Numbered from the stretch's first letter, positions 34,601-45,119 are shown. The stretch is 64,000 bases of DNA from Symbiodinium microadriaticum (GCA_001939145.1 LSRX01000800.1:84177-148176), one strand, 5' to 3'. Notes: a model not told the origin generated them from the letters alone. Translations and numbers: made by a program.

Positions 34601-35207
34601 CGGGTGATGCAAAATGGACCCCTGTCATGGCCCATGTTTCAGCCTGTCTTGGAGTAGGCACAGGGTGCAGATCAAGCGTGCCAGGCGAGAGACTTGCAGA
34701 TGGGTAGTAGAGAGGTGAGTTGGCCGTGCAGGTTTCGGAGATTGGAGGACGCATAATCAAGTACAGCTACATGGCAGTCATGGTCTTCGTGGCGGTCACG
34801 TCAATCCATTTCTTCAATGAGAAGGTACCGGACAAGGTCTTGTTCTTGTAATCTGCTCATTCGAAAGACCCTCCACCACTGTCTCGTTGCAGGTAGCCAT
34901 TGTGGCCCCGGATGCGACACCAGCACAGAGCCATGACATCAACCAAAACTGTGTTTTCAACATTTTCGACTTGCGACTTGGATGCATCATGCGCAAGAAT
35001 CCATCGGAAGTAGCGCCTTGCATCGCCGGCTACGATCTGCTTTACACTGTACTCGGTTGTGTGTTGGCTTGTTCCAGGCATGACTATTGGCACTTCCTAT
35101 CCGCCGTGGCGCTGGCACTGTTTGCAATGCTCCTTCTGGACATTCGGGTGAATTCGTGGGCCCGGAAGAACGGAATCCAGATTCTTTTCGAACAGCACCG
35201 TGGCTGA
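31694..35207 (+). CDS. SID1/SIDT-family membrane protein with inserted EF-hands
   Basis: A tentative start at 31694 leads to an extracellular-type domain (LYCFRGEGASSSRLYMSVQS; AFHLFTIPEDDELDLWRLSM). The first membrane helix follows at about 32683 (LWIGALIMIFGPAAILFAVN). The SID1 core is clear: DICFYNEKCF and NNFLSNLAYFVAG (about 33000-33100), then YAVGTTFVAEGIGSMCYHLC and FQFDTCFMIPIANLLTIAL (33460-33590). Between them, at 33246-33422, lie three EF-hand-like loops: DLNGSGSVSRQE, DRNQDGLLSREE and DIDGDGYLTELK (the last lacks Glu at position 12). More helices are in short exons at about 33775-33893 (WLINFIGTWYDIDVFD), 34016-34149, 34425-34524 and 34733-34826. The last exons carry TPAQSHDINQNCVFNIFD, a GC-AG intron (34973-35077), then HDYWHFLSAVALALFAML and a TGA at 35205-35207. 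Animal SID1/SIDT proteins take part in dsRNA and lipid traffic; Ser (SNL), His (YHLCP), Asp (FQFD) and HxxxH residues of the wider CREST hydrolase group are present. Confidence 0.85.
33246..33422 (+). other. three EF-hand-like loops inside the SID1-like gene
   Basis: 12-residue calcium loops begin at 33246, 33324 and 33384. Loops 1 and 2 have Asp at 1, Asn at 3 and Glu at 12. Loop 3 has Asp at 1, 3 and 5 but Lys at 12, so its affinity is doubtful. All three lie in one uninterrupted exon with flanking SID1 helices, so this is an insert in the polypeptide and not a neighbouring gene. Confidence 0.85.
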
Positions 35208-36433
35208 TCAGTTGTCGCGCCGTGGCAGTAACTTTTTCAGCTCGTCACTAGTCAAAAAGCCGTGTCCAACATCAGAAGCTCCAGATGTAAGTCTCTGCAC
35301 GTCTCTCATGAGGCCGTAGCATGCTGCCGCTTATGCGAAGCTGAGGCCGGTCGACTACTCGTCGGCCTCTGATTCGGATCCGGAGTCCTCTGAGAGCTTG
35401 GAGGGCTTGGACCCGGAGACGGTCGCATCGGATGCGGGCTTTGAAGATCCACGGAGTGAGAGTAAAGTCTATCGGCTCTAGGGCCCTACCCTTGTAGCGG
35501 CGATGGCCCAACAAAGATCCTCCTGGCTTTCACCTTCGCTGTAGGAATTCGAGGAGCCTCTGAATCCAGAGGATACCAATTTTGCTTCATGCAGCCGCCC
35601 AGTAAGCCGTGGCCGTGGTGCTTTGCTCTTCAGGCTCACCTGGGCTTTAGCAGGCTCGTCCTGACCCTGCGTGTACAGAAGGCCTTGTAACGTGCAGTTT
35701 CGAGGCCGTCACTTTGTCCTCCTGCTCCAACTAAACAGTTGGGGTCTGCGGGCCACAAACACGCGGCTGCTGTTGCATCTGGTCTAACGGCCTTGTCCGA
35801 GCCTACACTGTCCCACAGCCTGGTCCATGTAGGTCAGATGCCTCCTGCTGAAGACTTAGAGTCCAGAACCGGGAGGTCAACTGTGTAGCCACATGTAGCC
35901 ACGGCAAGACAAGGGTAGCAGAAGAATAGGACACGACTCCTGAAGCAATTTCACGACTGACGCTCCCCCAACGATCTGCAAATTGCCCTAAATTGTGCGA
36001 AGCCTTAATCAGGATGTTATGTTCGATGAAGGGTTGGCGGACAATAGTAATAAGATTCAATAGCACCACTCAGATCTGGGACATCCAAATGACCAACGAA
36101 GTTGCTGTTACCACGCCAGCCCACCCAGGCCTTTTGTCGGAGAAGGACGTGCGTATGCCTTGATTGTCGGCGCAAGTGGCTCAAGCTTAAGGCTTGGAGC
36201 TACTTCCCTCCGATTCCTTGTCGGAGAGCCGCTAGGCGCAAGAGTGCTGCAGGTGTTGCCACAGCCAAGCTTGAGCGACGGGCAGGTTACAGCATGTTGC
36301 ATGCTAATCTGCTAGTTAATCCTGCTGAGTTGCGGAAGTTTGGTATTGCATTTCGTCAAGGTAGCCAGAACGTGCGGATGGCCATGTGACAGCTCAGAAT
36401 CGGACCCTCGGACTCCCAGAGGGTGGACGGTGG
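35208..36433. other. no confident gene
   Basis: Around 35335-35480 a plus frame (RPVDYSSASDSDPESSESLE) looks like a Ser/Asp-rich exon. The frame at 36102-36389 is cysteine/arginine-rich without a motif. Nothing else is seen. Confidence 0.3.
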
Positions 36434-38110
36434 ATGCAAGCACTCCCCACTCGCCTTCGGCCTTTCCTCTTGATACTCTTGCTCACGTACGCGCAGGAAG
36501 ACGTGAATACAACCAACGAAACTTTTATCTTACCCTATGTTGAATCACGGGTGGAGGCAATTCCAACAACAGTGCAAGCCTGTGGTGAGCTCGTCTTTAG
36601 CGGGGCTAAGTCCTTTGATTCCCGGGGCGATCCGCTCCAATTCTTCTGGGGCTTTGGGCCTGGCACACCAAGCTGGTTTCGGACTCCTCGGCTGTCGACA
36701 CTACTGGAAGAAGCCACAGCCATGAGTGCTGACTCCGTCGTTGTGAGCCCCTGGGTCCTCTCAGAAGCTGGTGCACGCCTAGGAGAGGAGTTGAGGGAAG
36801 GGGAGGTGCGCTTGGAGGTGAGGCTGATCGTTCGCAATGCCTTGGGCAACAGCACGGAGGCGGTGGTTTCTGCTGGCGTAGTGGGGTCCACAGCACAGGC
36901 AGAGCCAGTGATTTTCCCAGTCGGGAGCAACGATGTTCAGCTGAAGCACAGCGAGCGCTTGATTCTTTCGGTGGTGACTTCGGAGGCACCCTTCGCGCTC
37001 GCCTGCGCCTTGCGCGATCCCGGAAAAAGCGCAGGCCGGACAAACGTGACTTGGGAGTACAGCGGCTTTGGCCAGGCGTTCCGGGCCTTGGAAGACGTGG
37101 CGACTTCGAACCCGCTGATGCGAGACCTGTCGGAAGATCCCAACACCGTGGAGTTGGTACCATATGCTTTACAGCCCGGTAGTTTCCACCTGTTGCGAGC
37201 GGTGGCTGCATTTGATACCCGTCCCACTCTAGCTCCGAGAGCGAACGTGGTATTCAGAATTGCTGTTGAGTCATTGCCACCGCTTGAGGTGCACATCATC
37301 GGCCCAAGAGTAGCCTCGCAGTGCGGTTTTGAGTTGGATGCCTCGCAGGTTTGGGACCCAACTCTGCCCAGCAGCAACCTTTCAGATTTTCTCTTCGAGT
37401 GGAGATGTTCATCCATCGTACAAGTGGGCGAGCTTGACATCTGTGCGAACTTGCCTGGCTTGGGAGCTGCTGGCCCGAGGCTTATGGTTGGGCCTGGCCT
37501 GCTGCCTGGAGTGCACCGCTTCTCGGTTTTCGTTCGTCGCAAGACTGGTGGACCATCGGCGGTTGCCCGAAATCCCGTCAGGGTAGAGAATACGTCGTTC
37601 GCCACGCTAAGCCTGAAATTCCCACGCTACGCTTACACGGGGAAGTTGAATCTCACGGATGGCATCCCTCCGGTAAGCGCTGTCGTGGATGCAAGTGGCC
37701 AAGCTGGTGCGGCATGTTTGGTTCCGGAGGTTCATTGGCAATGGGTTCTTGTCGAAGATCGCCTCCTGCCCAGACTCGATCGTATTCTCCCAACCAGGGC
37801 CGAAACAGTGGGCAACATGCTGGAACTGCAGTCTGATGTGGGCGATGACGGGCTCTTGCTTCCAAGTGTTCCTTATTATCACGTCTTGCTTCAATCTGAT
37901 AATCAAAGCACCTTGGCCGCTGCAGTAGCAGGCGTCCTTGACCGGCCTCCGCTAGAGAATGTCTTGCGCAACGGCGTGGTGGCTGCGATCATCTCCCCAA
38001 AGTTTCTCGCAGAAGAGCCACCCTCCTTTGGCTCCATCGCCGCCGGGAACCGAGAGCCAGCAGCCCCAACAGCACAGCAAAAAAACATCGCGACGTGCCT
38101 CGGCCTTTGA
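36434..38110 (+). CDS. secreted REJ/PKD-like protein, N-terminal large exon
   Basis: An ATG at 36434 gives MQALPTRLRPFLLILLLTYA, a good secretory signal with likely cleavage before QEDVNTTNET. An in-frame ATG at 36386 is possible but would bury the signal. After NETFILPYVESRVEAIPTTV comes a PKD/REJ-like beta module: ACGELVFSGAKSFDSRGDPL with QFFWGF, then repeated strands (AVVSAGVVGSTAQAEPVIF; VTWEYSGFGQAFRAL; CGFELDASQVWDP...; LFEWRCSS). These are typical of 'receptor for egg jelly' ectodomains in polycystin-like and protist surface proteins. Many NxS/T sites are present (NNTS-, NATE-, NSTE-type), consistent with secretion. The frame stays open for 574 codons to a stop at 38110, but the last part (from about 38030) is low complexity and probably intronic. 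Further exons lie downstream. The role is probably adhesion or signalling at the surface, by inference. Confidence 0.7.
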   Translation: MQALPTRLRPFLLILLLTYAQEDVNTTNETFILPYVESRVEAIPTTVQACGELVFSGAKSFDSRGDPLQFFWGFGPGTPSWFRTPRLSTLLEEATAMSADSVVVSPWVLSEAGARLGEELREGEVRLEVRLIVRNALGNSTEAVVSAGVVGSTAQAEPVIFPVGSNDVQLKHSERLILSVVTSEAPFALACALRDPGKSAGRTNVTWEYSGFGQAFRALEDVATSNPLMRDLSEDPNTVELVPYALQPGSFHLLRAVAAFDTRPTLAPRANVVFRIAVESLPPLEVHIIGPRVASQCGFELDASQVWDPTLPSSNLSDFLFEWRCSSIVQVGELDICANLPGLGAAGPRLMVGPGLLPGVHRFSVFVRRKTGGPSAVARNPVRVENTSFATLSLKFPRYAYTGKLNLTDGIPPVSAVVDASGQAGAACLVPEVHWQWVLVEDRLLPRLDRILPTRAETVGNMLELQSDVGDDGLLLPSVPYYHVLLQSDNQSTLAAAVAGVLDRPPLENVLRNGVVAAIISPKFLAEEPPSFGSIAAGNREPAAPTAQQKNIATCLGL

Positions 38111-38960
38111 GAACCTTTGAGCCAATTTCAGCTCTGCGAGGTCCAACCCTCGTTTCAGGGCCTCTCCCTCGGGCGGGGCCTTCAGCTCTCCGCCTTCAGC
38201 TCTCCCCCCACCCCCACCCCCTTTGGACCGGCCCCGTTTCGCTTTCACTGAGGACGACCTTCCTGGTGGAGACCAGCATGTGGCCCTCCACTGAGCCAAA
38301 AACACCCAGAGCTTCGCCACGACACTCTCTCTCTGCTGTGAGGGCGGATGAACGGCCAGCAGAGCTGGAGTATCAGTTCGTAGCTTTCCCGCTCCAGGAC
38401 TTGAAGCATCTCTTGCTTTTCTGCATCTGTAGCTTGGCCACAGATCCGATGGTAGTGTGGTGGGCCAGGAGCTGCCGCAAGGCCCTTGCGAGTCAGCTAC
38501 TTCTTCGTCTGGACGTCTGTGCTGCTGGTGGTTGTTGGTTCTTGTTCTCACAATCCAAGCCCTCGACCCTTTTACAGTGAGACGACGTGCACAGTGGGAG
38601 CATAACTGTACCTGGAAGGCGCTGACCCCTTGCCGAACCTGCAGATCGACTGGGACCTGCTGGAATTTTCATGTTTTGGCAACTCCCTGAAGCATGCCGT
38701 GGGAAGAACAGAGCCTGAATCTCGATGCCATGATTTTGGAGAAGCTAGAATTAGCCAACTTTGCAGGCAAGACAGCTCCTCACAGTAGTAGATCACGTTC
38801 ACCGCTTGGGCTCTTAAAACTGTCAACGAGTTGGCCTGCAATGTGATGTTGATATCGCAATCCTGTGATCAGGAGGATCCCCAGCACCCGCAGTACTGGA
38901 AGGAGTTGGGAGGGTGTCGTCCCCAGCGGCCTGGTACTTGCACTTTCAAGGTATTGGTAT
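38111..38960 (+). CDS. probable further exons of the REJ-like gene
   Basis: Exon-like frames on the same strand: about 38347-38450 (ELEYQFVAFPLQDLKHLLLF); 38611-38700 (LYLEGADPLPNLQIDWDLLE, a REJ-like strand with DWDLL); 38697-38770 (EEQSLNLDAMILEKLELANF); and 38830-38950 (NELACNVMLISQSCDQEDP, then YWKELGGCRPQRPGTCTFK before a GT donor). Different frames imply introns between them. A C-rich tract sits at 38203-38223. Confidence 0.4.
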
Positions 38961-39764
38961 CCTGCAGGGTAAAATGAGCTATAGCATACGATCGCACACC
39001 AGTTGTCGGGTGCACTTCCCCTGGCAGCCTCGCAGCGTCACTACGCCACTACGCCTCATTACTGCGGCTTTACCGTAGAGCCAAGCTCTTGTGTAGCTGA
39101 AGATGCTCCCGGCTAACGCGGTCGGCTGCTTTCCTGGCACGTGCCATCTTTCGAGTGCCGAAGGTTCCCCCCCCGAGACCAGAAGGCAATGCGCAGCCGA
39201 TGGAGAACCGACGTTTCGCGACAAGATGGGATAGGATTTTGTGGTGCGCTCGAGCGACAGTGCATGCGTGTTTTCAGCACAGCCGGACTCGGGATGCTCA
39301 GAGTTCCAGAGCCCGCAGCACGGACTGTGTGCCATGTTACAAGCCCGCACTGCAAGAAGCTAACACATGACGGCTGTTGGTTTGCCCGACCCAAGCAAAC
39401 CCGAGGCAGCTCTTGAGGCATGGGCCTCAGTTCCAGAACATCGCAGATCTGAAGCAGCCGCACATCTTCCTTAGCAGACTGGCCGTTCTTTTTGCAAGCA
39501 GCAGGCCTTGGGGTCGCTTGCCGCAGGTGTGGATGCTTGCCTAAGCCGCTGTTGAATCTCGCAACTCGCCTTGGGCAGGCTCTCGTGCACATGCCGGCGG
39601 GACTTTATCAGCTGGACACAACCCGAGTGTCAGAAGGAGAGGCCGTCAGCGGAATTGGGGACTCCTGCCGTGCTCAGGTTGTCCGAGCTCGGGATGACGA
39701 AGGGGCAGTAGGAGCCTTAGGTGCGCTGCAGCGTGCGAAAGTGAATCGCCCGCGTCACTCTTCC
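38961..39764. other. no confident gene
   Basis: Minus-strand frames of 123 and 159 codons overlap plus-strand frames. No motif or signal was recognised on either strand. Confidence 0.3.
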
Positions 39765-39935
39765 CAGGTTGCGATGACCAGCTCTCCTGAGCCTCTCATC
39801 GTGGAGGCCGAGCAAAACTTCACCGTGCCCTACGTGGAAGCAGCCGCCCCAAAGATCAAAGCTGTTGAGAATCTGAGATGTGAAGCAGATTTTGACAACA
39901 CCCATGAGTTGCTGCAGACTTATGGCTCAATGTGA
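39765..39935 (+). CDS. exon resembling the start of the REJ-like module
   Basis: The frame reads EAEQNFTVPYVEAAAPKIKA then VENLRCEAD. It aligns with NETFILPYVESRVEAIPTTV then QACGE at the beginning of the 36.4-kb gene (shared F-x-PYVE and a Cys at the same distance). It is probably a second copy of the same module, in the same gene or in a duplicate. The frame stops at 39933-39935, within the next intron. Confidence 0.45.
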   Translation, partial: QVAMTSSPEPLIVEAEQNFTVPYVEAAAPKIKAVENLRCEADFDNTHELLQTYGSM

Positions 39936-40709
39936 TGGTAATTATGCCCAACGAACACTGGCAGAACACCGCAGAAGGTTGTGGTCACTCAAGTAACTTA
40001 GACGTTTGGCTTCAGAGACCTTTGTTGAGGGTCGGTGGACGGCCTTTGCATGTCAGCGCCCGTGCCGGACTTAGCTCAATAAGCCCGTCTACCCATACCC
40101 GTCCCTGCAAGCACCGCAGCATGGCTTTTCAGGTGCAGGGCACAACCACATGAGGCTGGCTACTTGCAGCATCGTTTCCGGAGATGACAGCTTTGCCAGC
40201 TAGTGCGTCCAATGCAATTTTTTCGTTCTCAAGGTAGGCCAAAAAAGGAGCCGTAGTTCATGTGCCACAGCGACACGCAGAAACTGGAAGCTGTCATGAA
40301 TGCAGGCTCTAGAGATTTCATTGACAGTGCCAACTGCAACAGTCGAAGACTTCTCGCAATGGCACGGCAATGTCGATTGTCTGGTGGTTTCCTGGTTCTT
40401 GCGGCTTTGTTGTCCCTCGTGTGGATATGCAGCAGATCTGTCTGCTGTTGTGATGTCGAGTTGTGCAGGATGCGCTTTGCAGCTAAGGTGTGTTAGCTGC
40501 CGCTTCAGCACAACATATCTGACGAGCCCGTCTTCGCGAACTCTCGCAGGCTGAAGTGCGGAGGTGTCCCAAAACCCTCTACGTGTGGGTTTATTTTCCC
40601 GTGCAGGTCGAGGCCCGGCGGTGCCTTGGCCGGTCATTGAGTCATGGTGCGCATGGGACATAAAGTTGAAGACACGCCGTCTCCTAGGCTTCTCACCGTG
40701 GGGCCCGTG
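39936..40709. other. unresolved; hydrophobic frame near 40360
   Basis: One plus frame (40367-40450) encodes a hydrophobic stretch (LSGGFLVLAALLSLVWICS); another frame over the same bases reads ATVEDFSQWHGNVDCLVVSW. I cannot decide between them. Minus-strand frame 40200-40739 looks like a shadow. Confidence 0.25.
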
Positions 40710-41960
40710 GGGCTCCGCAGAAGGTCTGTTTGCACGCAACCAAAGCGGAGAAGGCTTTCGAAGAGTTCAAGGAGATGAAGATGCTCATCTGGACATGATC
40801 CTGAAATCTAAGGCCTTCGTCTGATTCTCTGCATTCGCTCAGGCAGGATTACGATGCGATGCTCAAGAGCCCACATCCCCGCAATGCCAAGCGGGTGGGC
40901 AACCAGGTGTGGTTTGACGTGTCTCTTGCTCTTCCCTTGGGCCTGGCCTTAGATACGAGACTCGGCTTCTAGACGTGAGATGGCGAGCCTTCGAAAATCT
41001 GCGAGTGCACGGCTCATGCCGAGGAGCTGGGACAAGGAGGCTGTCGGAGTCAGTCAAGTTGCCGAAAGTGGGACTGCTTTCGCCTACAATCAGCGCATTT
41101 TGGCCGAGGACATGGAGACCACTAGTGCTATGTTTATGGAATCCTGCAGGGGTGGCCAGCCGAATCTGTGACGAAGGATTCGGACATACAGAAAATGTGG
41201 ATTCAGCCTGGCGATAGGCATGGTGTCTATCGCTTGTGTAGGCAATTGTGCCCAATTTCAGTCTGCAGCCCTTGAGCCCTGTGTCATGTTCTGGGCCTGA
41301 TCAGGCTCTTGATGCTGAACGGTCAAAAGGTGAAGACGCAGGAGGATGTGGTCCTGTGCCGAGCTACCACCATCGAGGCTGGGAGGCAAAAGAGCCCTTC
41401 ATGTCGTGATTCTGTGTAAGGTTGAAATCGTCTCAAAGCTGAAGGAAGGTGACAAGGCTTGGTAATTCATTGCACGGTGCATCCGGGAAAGCCACATGGG
41501 AGCACCGGGCACAGGTTATCCTGAAGTTGTCACGGGAAGCTCGTGGCCCCATTCAGGCTGAGCGATTCCCGAAATAGTTTTAGACAGCGGATTGAGCTGG
41601 AGTCAGGTCGTCTTCCCCGAGCCGGCTGAGCCCGTCGTCGTTCGTCCCAGTGCGAAGCTTCAAGATGCAGCGCGGGCAGCAGGCCGGGCACGCATTGGCG
41701 CTTTGCCAAGAAGACCCCAGCGAAGAAAGATTCTGCGATGTGGTCAGAGCTTCGGGGCTACTGTGGGCCAGAGGCCACAACGTGATCTATGCCTGCGAAG
41801 ATGGCCTCTGCGGAAGCTGCTGGCATGTCAGCGAGAAGACGGGTGATATCTATCAGCTGCTCCGTGGTGGCACTGTCTGTAGCAGTGCACCTGAGACAGA
41901 CATCGGGGCTCCTCATTACTCAGAGGTGCCTCGAGTCCGTCACGGCGACCGACCTGCCTA
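40710..41960 (+). CDS. multi-exon protein with PDZ-like and ferredoxin-like motifs
   Basis: Exon-like pieces: 40736-40790 (ATKAEKAFEEFKEMK); 40845-40920 (QDYDAMLKSPHPRNAKRVGN); 40978-41170 (basic then VAESGTAFAYNQRILAEDM); 41167-41215 (DSDIQKMWIQPGDR); 41312-41400 (LMLNGQKVKTQEDVVLCRAT); 41410-41462 (VEIVSKLKEGDKAW); 41745-41880 (GHNVIYACEDGLCGSCWHVS). The PGDR...LNGQKV pair is typical of the carboxylate-binding end of PDZ domains. CEDGLCGSC fits the C-x4-C-x2-C motif of plant-type [2Fe-2S] ferredoxins; a fourth Cys lies about 20 residues further (GGTVC), closer than usual. If real, it would be a small electron carrier or scaffold, perhaps plastid-targeted. The exon joins are not proven. Confidence 0.4.
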
Positions 41961-42419
41961 GCAAGGCCGGGCCGGTGCGGTGGAGGGGAACGGGGAGGGG
42001 CCGGGAGATGCCGGGAGGGGGGAGGGGAGCACGCTCGCAGCAGGCACAGGCGGGGTTCACTGAGCAGATCGGCGGAGTGGTGCAGGCCCGGCCCTGCCGG
42101 CCCTCGTGTGTGTCGAGTCTACTCAGACCCGACTCAGCCGCTTCGAGGCCTTGGCAGGCAACAACCAAGCAACTCGGCGCCGAAGGCTGTTTGAAGGCTC
42201 TGGCTTTCACAGGCTTAGACCCTTACGTCATGAGAGCATCGATCAAGAGTCGAACTATGGCATGATGTGTGACAACCGAGTGGGAACCCGGAGCGTCTTG
42301 GGACAATACGGAGCCGTTGCGGCTACGTCCCTGCCCAGAGATTTACGAGCTGCTCGGTGGCGTTTTGGCACAGGCTCAACACATACCAGCAACCTGCAAC
42401 ATGCAATTGACGGTGCTTG

Positions 42420-43000
42420 AGGAAGTTCATGAACCCCCACATGGGAAAGTGGCAGTACGATGCCGGAAAGTACAAGGCTCCTTCTGATTTTAAAACTAGC
42501 TTTTTGGTGCTGTTGCACACTCCACCTCTGGATGACACTCTTTCTTGGCGCAGGTGACCCGTGATGATGATGACAGGCTGATCTATGCCACTCGCCTTTG
42601 GAGCGACTGCTCCTTTCTTGCACCGTTCCAATCTCGATCAGTATCTCAGGTCGAGAACAAGGTCCAAGGTGACGTCTGCACTTGTCCGCATGATCTGAAT
42701 TGTGTCCGCAGTACCATGCCTGCAGGCTTCCTCGTGGAGGAAGATGAGGATGATCCCATGAACCGATGGTTGACAGCAGATCTCGGTGAGAATGGTCAGA
42801 TAAGGACCGTCTGCCTGCAGAGAAAGCCGAGCCAAGTCCCACTTTTTCCCAGAGCTCCGTGTGATTCTGTTCTCCGGATCAGAGCTGCTAGTGGAAGGAG
42901 AACTAGGACTAGGATTGCATCCCTCTCCCTCTCCCCGGAGTTGCTGGGCAGCTGCTCCCGGCACACCAGTGTTGAAAACGTATGTGCGATGATGACCTGA
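42420..43000 (+). CDS. unassigned acidic multi-exon protein
   Basis: I do not recognise the family. Three frames look like exons: 42419-42505 (FMNPHMGKWQYDAGKYKAPS), 42554-42655 (VTRDDDDRLIYATRLWSDCS) and 42712-42795 (PAGFLVEEDEDDPMNRWLTA). Each has an AG before it and a GT or GC close after it. High Asp/Glu and Tyr/Trp content suggests a folded soluble protein. The 5' and 3' limits are unknown, and it could belong with the ferredoxin-like exons just upstream. Confidence 0.35.
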
Positions 43001-44242
43001 GCCAGTGTTGTTTCGAGTCGCAAGCAGGATCAGACTGAGCAAGTCCTTAGGCCGGCCCGCGCTGCATATGCCTGGGTGTTTGTGGGGGTGTCTGTGGATT
43101 CAGACAGGGTTTTAGGCCTAGGCCCTTGAAAAGGTTTAGGTCCTTTGGGCCCTTGGGACTGGAAACAGCTTTGACCGACAGTTTCGAAACGGCGGATGGG
43201 ATCTCATTAAGAATTTTTCGTGTGTCATCATAAGGCCTTGGAGGGGGCTTTTAGCTTTTGCTCAGCAACTCATCATGGATGCGGCTGTGCATAATTGCTC
43301 TGCTTTGGCAGGCATCCTTCGAAGATTCTAGATCTATTCCCAACGCTTGCCTGCAGGATTGATTTCGACGTATCTGAAAACACAAAAAGTCATTCGACCG
43401 GAGCTCTGGAGCTCTGGTGCCCGAGCGCATGCCGATGACGGAAAGGCTTGTGGAGAGGACACTGGTGGTCTCGTTATGCCGCGTCGTGATGAACAGGAAG
43501 ATGAATCGGACAAAGTCTCTCTGTCTCTGTGTGTGTGTGTGTGTGTGAGCAGGTCGGTGGGTCGGGGCCGGGGGGGGGGGTTGGTTACTGATGTGCAGGC
43601 ATGTGCAGGCGTGCGTGCAAAGGTGAGTTGTGTGCAGTCCTGGCACGTTGGGACTCGGCAGCCGGCAGGCGTCTCTATTGACATGGAGTCCCAGTACAAG
43701 GCAGCTGGCAGTGATGAATGGGGAGAGATTCGATGCGTGGATGCATTGGGTTTTCTAGCAGCTGGCCGAGTTTCAGGACAAGCGTTGCGCGACTAAGGAA
43801 CGGCTTTCAAGTATTGAGGGGACAGGCTGGAAGCCTGAGCTTCAATCTGTCTCACTTCAGCCGTGAATAAGCAAGTTTTCCACAACACCCCTCAACATCC
43901 TTATCCGGTGGAGGCCCGTCGCCAGAAGCACGCTACGGCAGTTGTTAAGTGTTGGCGGGTCTGTGTTTAAAGTGTGCGACTCGCGCTGGCTCAGGGTCTC
44001 CATCTGCGTTATGGCCTAGCCCTAGGCGTACGCCGCTTCGCAACGCAGATCTCTTCCCATCTGATTATTTAACAGGCGAGAATTCGTGTCTTTCTGCGCC
44101 TGTAGTGCATTGGTGGTACAGTGCACTGTTGACTAGTAGCGCACCAGTTTTCCTCCTATGTGCCGGCAGGTTAAACTGAACATCACAGAAGAACAGAAGC
44201 TGGACTGGTTGCCTGAAGCTTGCATAATAGGCAAATTCTGCG
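43001..44242. other. no gene; simple repeats
   Basis: Contains a (GT)n run at 43516-43548, an 11-base G run at 43570-43580 and a T/G-rich telomere-like stretch near 43108-43150. Open frames here are driven by these repeats. Confidence 0.45.
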
Positions 44243-44345
44243 ACCTGCCGCCTCCGCATCCCGCGTCCCCCCTCCTGCGTCCCACGTCCCGCGTCCGTGT
44301 CCCGCGTCCCGTGTCCCGCGTCCCGCCTTCACGCCCGGGTCCGCA
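44243..44345. repeat. GC-rich heptamer repeat (CGTCCCG-like), copy 1
   Basis: About a dozen degenerate units of the type CGTCCCG/CGTCCCA. A stretch starting with CTGCGTCCCACGTCCCGCG is nearly identical to the copy at 46046-46138, so this is a dispersed element and not a unique tract. Confidence 0.8.
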
Positions 44346-44430
44346 TAGCACGTCTCGTGTCCTCCGGCCCGCTGCCTGCGGCTCGCGGCCGTACGGTAAA
44401 CTTTACACGGCCCGGAGGCCCACGTCAGAA

Positions 44431-44890
44431 TCATTCGGCGATTCCCATTCATCACAGATTTTAAACACGTCCCCTCATTTGGCCATTCCGGTTCATCATA
44501 TATCTGAAGCAGAACCCTCCTTTGGCGATTCCAGTCATCTTATATCTTGAACACGCCCCCGCATTTGGCGATTCCGGTTCATCATACATATGTTTGAACA
44601 CGCCCCCTCATGTGGCGGTTCCAGTTCCTCACCAATCTTAAACACCCCCCCTCATTCGGCGATTCCGGTTCATCACAGATTTTGAACACGCCCCCTCATT
44701 CGGTGATTCCGGTTCATGATATATGTTAGGCACACCCGTCCGGTTTATCATATCTCTTAAACACGCCCCCTCATTTGGCCATTCCGGTTCATCATATATC
44801 TTAAGCAGACCCCCCTTGTCGATTCCAGTCATCATACATCTTAAACACGCCCCCACATTTGGCGATTCCGGTTCATCATACATACATACA

Positions 44891-44936
<46 letters not shown>

Positions 44937-45119
44937 CATACATACATACATTTGAACACGCCCCTCATGTGGCGGTTCCAGTTCATCATGAATCTTACAC
45001 ACGCCCCTCATTTGGCGCTTCCGGTTCATCATAAATCTTGAACAAGTCCCCTCATTCGGCGATTCCAGTTCAGATAGTTCAGCAGACCCCCCTCTTCAGC
45101 GATTTCGGTTCATCATATT
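44431..45119. repeat. minisatellite, about 15 units of 43-46 bp
   Basis: The unit has the core GGCGATTCCGGTTCATCAT followed by an A/T-rich spacer and ACACGCCCCCTCAT. Cores recur at about 44432, 44478, 44520, 44564, 44611, 44655, 44698, 44739 (partial), 44773, 44816, 44857, 44970, 45009, 45053 and 45093. Units differ by substitutions (GGCGATT/GGCCATT/GGCGGTT). The array is interrupted by the CATA microsatellite. Spacing without unique spacers and with diverged cores excludes a CRISPR array. Confidence 0.9.
44875..44951. repeat. (CATA)n/(TA)n microsatellite
   Basis: CATA tetramers, then TA dinucleotides, then CATA again, embedded inside one unit of the minisatellite. Confidence 0.95.

Noticed and set aside
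36606..37605. Minus-strand frames of 201-222 codons opposite the REJ-like exon
   Set aside because: Antisense shadows of a clear signal-peptide-bearing plus-strand frame.
44431..45119. Regularly spaced repeats that could suggest a CRISPR array
   Set aside because: Repeat cores diverge, spacers are themselves repetitive, no cas genes, and the genome is eukaryotic. Called a minisatellite.
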